A DNA stretch of 5,530 bases from Candidatus Nanohalarchaeota archaeon (lineage in GTDB: Archaea > EX4484-52 > JAADEF01): assembly GCA_013153555.1 (NCBI GenBank), contig JAADEF010000085.1, positions 1 to 5,530 on the forward strand, read 5' to 3'. The notes under the pieces were generated by a model. The model had not been told where the DNA came from. It was given only the letters and a program-made list of their open reading frames with translations, and did not search any database. Position 1 is the first letter of the stretch; each line of letters starts with the position of its first letter. The position numbers and the translations under genes were made by a program. Below are positions 4,248-5,530 of the stretch, in pieces.

Positions 4248-4988
4248 ATGCTCAAAAAAACAATAAGAGATAGTGATGTAATAATTGAGGTTGTAGATGC
4301 TAGAAACATCGAGGGCACAAGAAATCCGAAATTAGAAAAATGGATTTCTGAAAAGCTTGGTAAAGAGCTTATGATCGTAGCATCTAAATCTGATTTGGTT
4401 GATGAAGAAGCTCTTAAACATAAATTAAAATCTTTACCATTTAAAACAGCTTATTTTTCTTATTCTAAAAGGAAAGGTGCAGGAAGTATAAAAAAATTGT
4501 TGTATGTGCTGTCTTATTATCTAAAAAAGAAAGCCAATAAAGATAAGATAAAAGTAGGCATAGTTGGTTATGCGAACATCGGAAAAAGTTCTTTGATAGA
4601 CCTTTTAGTGAGGGGAAAAAAGGCAAAAAATTCTCCTGTTCCTGGATTTACTAGAGGTGTTAAATGGATAAAACTTCGAGATGATATTTTGTTGATAGAT
4701 ACACCTGGTATTTTTGAAAATAAGGAGTTGGCTGTGGATAAGTGCAACATTGATCCTGAAAAAACTGAAACTTTGGATTATGTAATTGATTTTCTTGAAA
4801 ATTACCGAAATAAGTTAAGCAATTTGGAAGAGTTAACAGGAACCGTTTTCGAAAACCCTCTTCAATTTTTAAAGGATTATGCAAAAAAGAGAGGTTTTAT
4901 TAAGAAAGGAGGAGAATTAGATTTGGAAAGAGCTGCAAAAGAAATAGTGAGGTTATGGAATCAAGGTAAGCTGCGCGTGCACATTTAA
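4248..4988 (+). CDS. Circularly permuted GTPase of the YlqF/YawG family
   Basis: This 246-aa P-loop GTPase has its motifs in permuted order, G4-G5-G1-G2-G3, as in RbgA/YlqF, Nog2/Lsg1 and their archaeal relatives, which act in late assembly of the large ribosomal subunit. It starts with DVIIEVVDARNIEGTRNP (10-27), typical of the family. G4 is SKSD (46-49, usually NKxD); G5 is near FSYSKRKG (70-77). G1 is GYANIGKS (107-114, usually GxPNxGKS), the G2 region is PGFTRG (132-137), and G3 is DTPG (151-154). A helical C-terminal domain follows from about 170. The Asn-to-Ser change in G4 and Pro-to-Ala change in G1 are unusual but leave the key Lys, Ser and Asp. The N-terminus begins at the usual point for the family. 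Ribosome assembly is a family-based inference. Confidence 0.9.
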   Translation: MLKKTIRDSDVIIEVVDARNIEGTRNPKLEKWISEKLGKELMIVASKSDLVDEEALKHKLKSLPFKTAYFSYSKRKGAGSIKKLLYVLSYYLKKKANKDKIKVGIVGYANIGKSSLIDLLVRGKKAKNSPVPGFTRGVKWIKLRDDILLIDTPGIFENKELAVDKCNIDPEKTETLDYVIDFLENYRNKLSNLEELTGTVFENPLQFLKDYAKKRGFIKKGGELDLERAAKEIVRLWNQGKLRVHI

Positions 4989-4997
4989 CAGTGATAA

Positions 4998-5006
4998 CTT
5001 TAAAAA
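4998..5006 (+). promoter_or_regulatory. TATA-like box of the 5031 gene
   Basis: CTTTAAAAA is centred about 29 bp before the ATG at 5031, in the 42-bp gap after the GTPase gene. It resembles the CTTTAAATAA upstream of the GTPase. No Shine-Dalgarno site follows, so a leaderless mRNA is suggested. Confidence 0.42.
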
Positions 5007-5030
5007 CTTTAATTAAATTTTATTAACTGT

Positions 5031-5530
5031 ATGAACTCTGGACTGAAATATGGACTATCTGCTTTTATGGAAGAGCATAAGAAGCATTATAATTCAGATT
5101 TTGATTATAATAAACTTCATCCTTTTCTAAAAGAAGCTCTTTTGGATTTTTTTGATGGGAGGGGTTGGATTTCCCATAGTTTTTTGGAGTTGTTTCATTC
5201 TTTGTCTTCTTTGCCAAGAGGAAATGAACTAGGTGAAAATGCTTTCGTAGAGGATTTAGCAGTAGTCTTGAAAGCTTTGCCTAAATACGAAAATGTTACT
5301 TTAGATGATGTGGAAGAAATTACAGGAGTTTTATATGCGTTGACTGTGTATACGAAAAGCAATCTTCTGGGAAATAAGAGTTATGTTGATGATGATAAAG
5401 TTATAAGAGGCTATTTGTCTGAAATATTTTCTTTTGAAACTGGGAATTTGAAAGAAGGCCATTTTTCTGAAAATTTAGTGTTTTATTTGAAAAATGCAGA
5501 TTTGTTGGGAAGTGCAATCGTGAATAGTCG
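5031..5530 (+). CDS. Unrecognised protein, N-terminal part, cut by the window end
   Basis: An open frame of 166 full codons runs from the ATG at 5031 to the last base with no stop. I do not recognise the product. It begins MNSGLKYGLSAFMEEHKK and appears alpha-helical, acidic overall and soluble, with many Leu, Phe, Asp and Glu residues and no cysteine in the visible part. No signal peptide, membrane helix or catalytic motif is visible. Codon use is like the neighbours, and a TATA-like box stands at the leaderless distance, so it is probably a real gene. It lies 42 bp after the GTPase gene on the same strand. A helical-repeat or scaffold role would be a guess. Confidence 0.7.
   Translation, partial: MNSGLKYGLSAFMEEHKKHYNSDFDYNKLHPFLKEALLDFFDGRGWISHSFLELFHSLSSLPRGNELGENAFVEDLAVVLKALPKYENVTLDDVEEITGVLYALTVYTKSNLLGNKSYVDDDKVIRGYLSEIFSFETGNLKEGHFSENLVFYLKNADLLGSAIVNS

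Noticed and set aside
4124..4884. Three minus-strand open frames (4124-4318, 4568-4750, 4660-4884)
   Set aside because: All are antisense to the thioredoxin-like and GTPase genes, whose motifs are clear.

Overview
The window looks like a piece of an A+T-rich archaeal genome, probably an unfinished or metagenome-type contig. Archaeal origin rests on five things: an archaeal-type SepF, an archaeal-length diphthine-ammonia ligase (Dph6), a ThrRS editing domain of the archaea-specific (DTD-like) type, TATA-like boxes 26-30 bp upstream of many start codons (implying leaderless mRNAs), and GGTGAT-type Shine-Dalgarno sites. The DUF58 protein and the overall style would fit a DPANN lineage such as Woesearchaeota or Pacearchaeota, but that is an impression and not shown by the sequence.

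Layout, left to right. Bases 1-186 form a near-perfect fold-back: two perfect 85-bp inverted arms around a 16-base spacer, made of the 3' end of sepF in both orientations. The gene sepF lies on the minus strand and runs into the fold-back, so its displayed C-terminus is not trustworthy. A 146-bp divergent promoter region separates it from an unrecognised 199-aa helical protein on the plus strand. That gene converges (15-bp gap) with a two-gene minus-strand operon: a DUF58/vWA-like protein followed by dph6, joined by a TAATG stop/start overlap. A symmetrical A/T-rich TATA-like element sits midway between the DUF58 gene and a divergent plus-strand gene for a 159-aa cysteine-containing protein of unknown function. 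That gene overlaps tail-to-tail by 41 bp with a minus-strand gene for a free-standing ThrRS editing domain. Next, on the plus strand, come a thioredoxin-fold protein with a CPIC motif, a circularly permuted YlqF/YawG-type GTPase (probably ribosome assembly), and an unrecognised gene that runs off the right end.

Functionally the recognisable genes centre on translation and its quality control (Dph6 modifies EF-2, the ThrRS-type domain clears Ser-tRNA(Thr), the permuted GTPase helps build ribosomes) plus cell division (SepF) and redox (thioredoxin fold). No tRNA, rRNA, CRISPR, insertion sequence or defence system was recognised. The items most worth a second look are the fold-back at the left end, the stand-alone editing domain, and the shared central promoter. 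I see no convincing evidence of a wholly new multi-gene system here.
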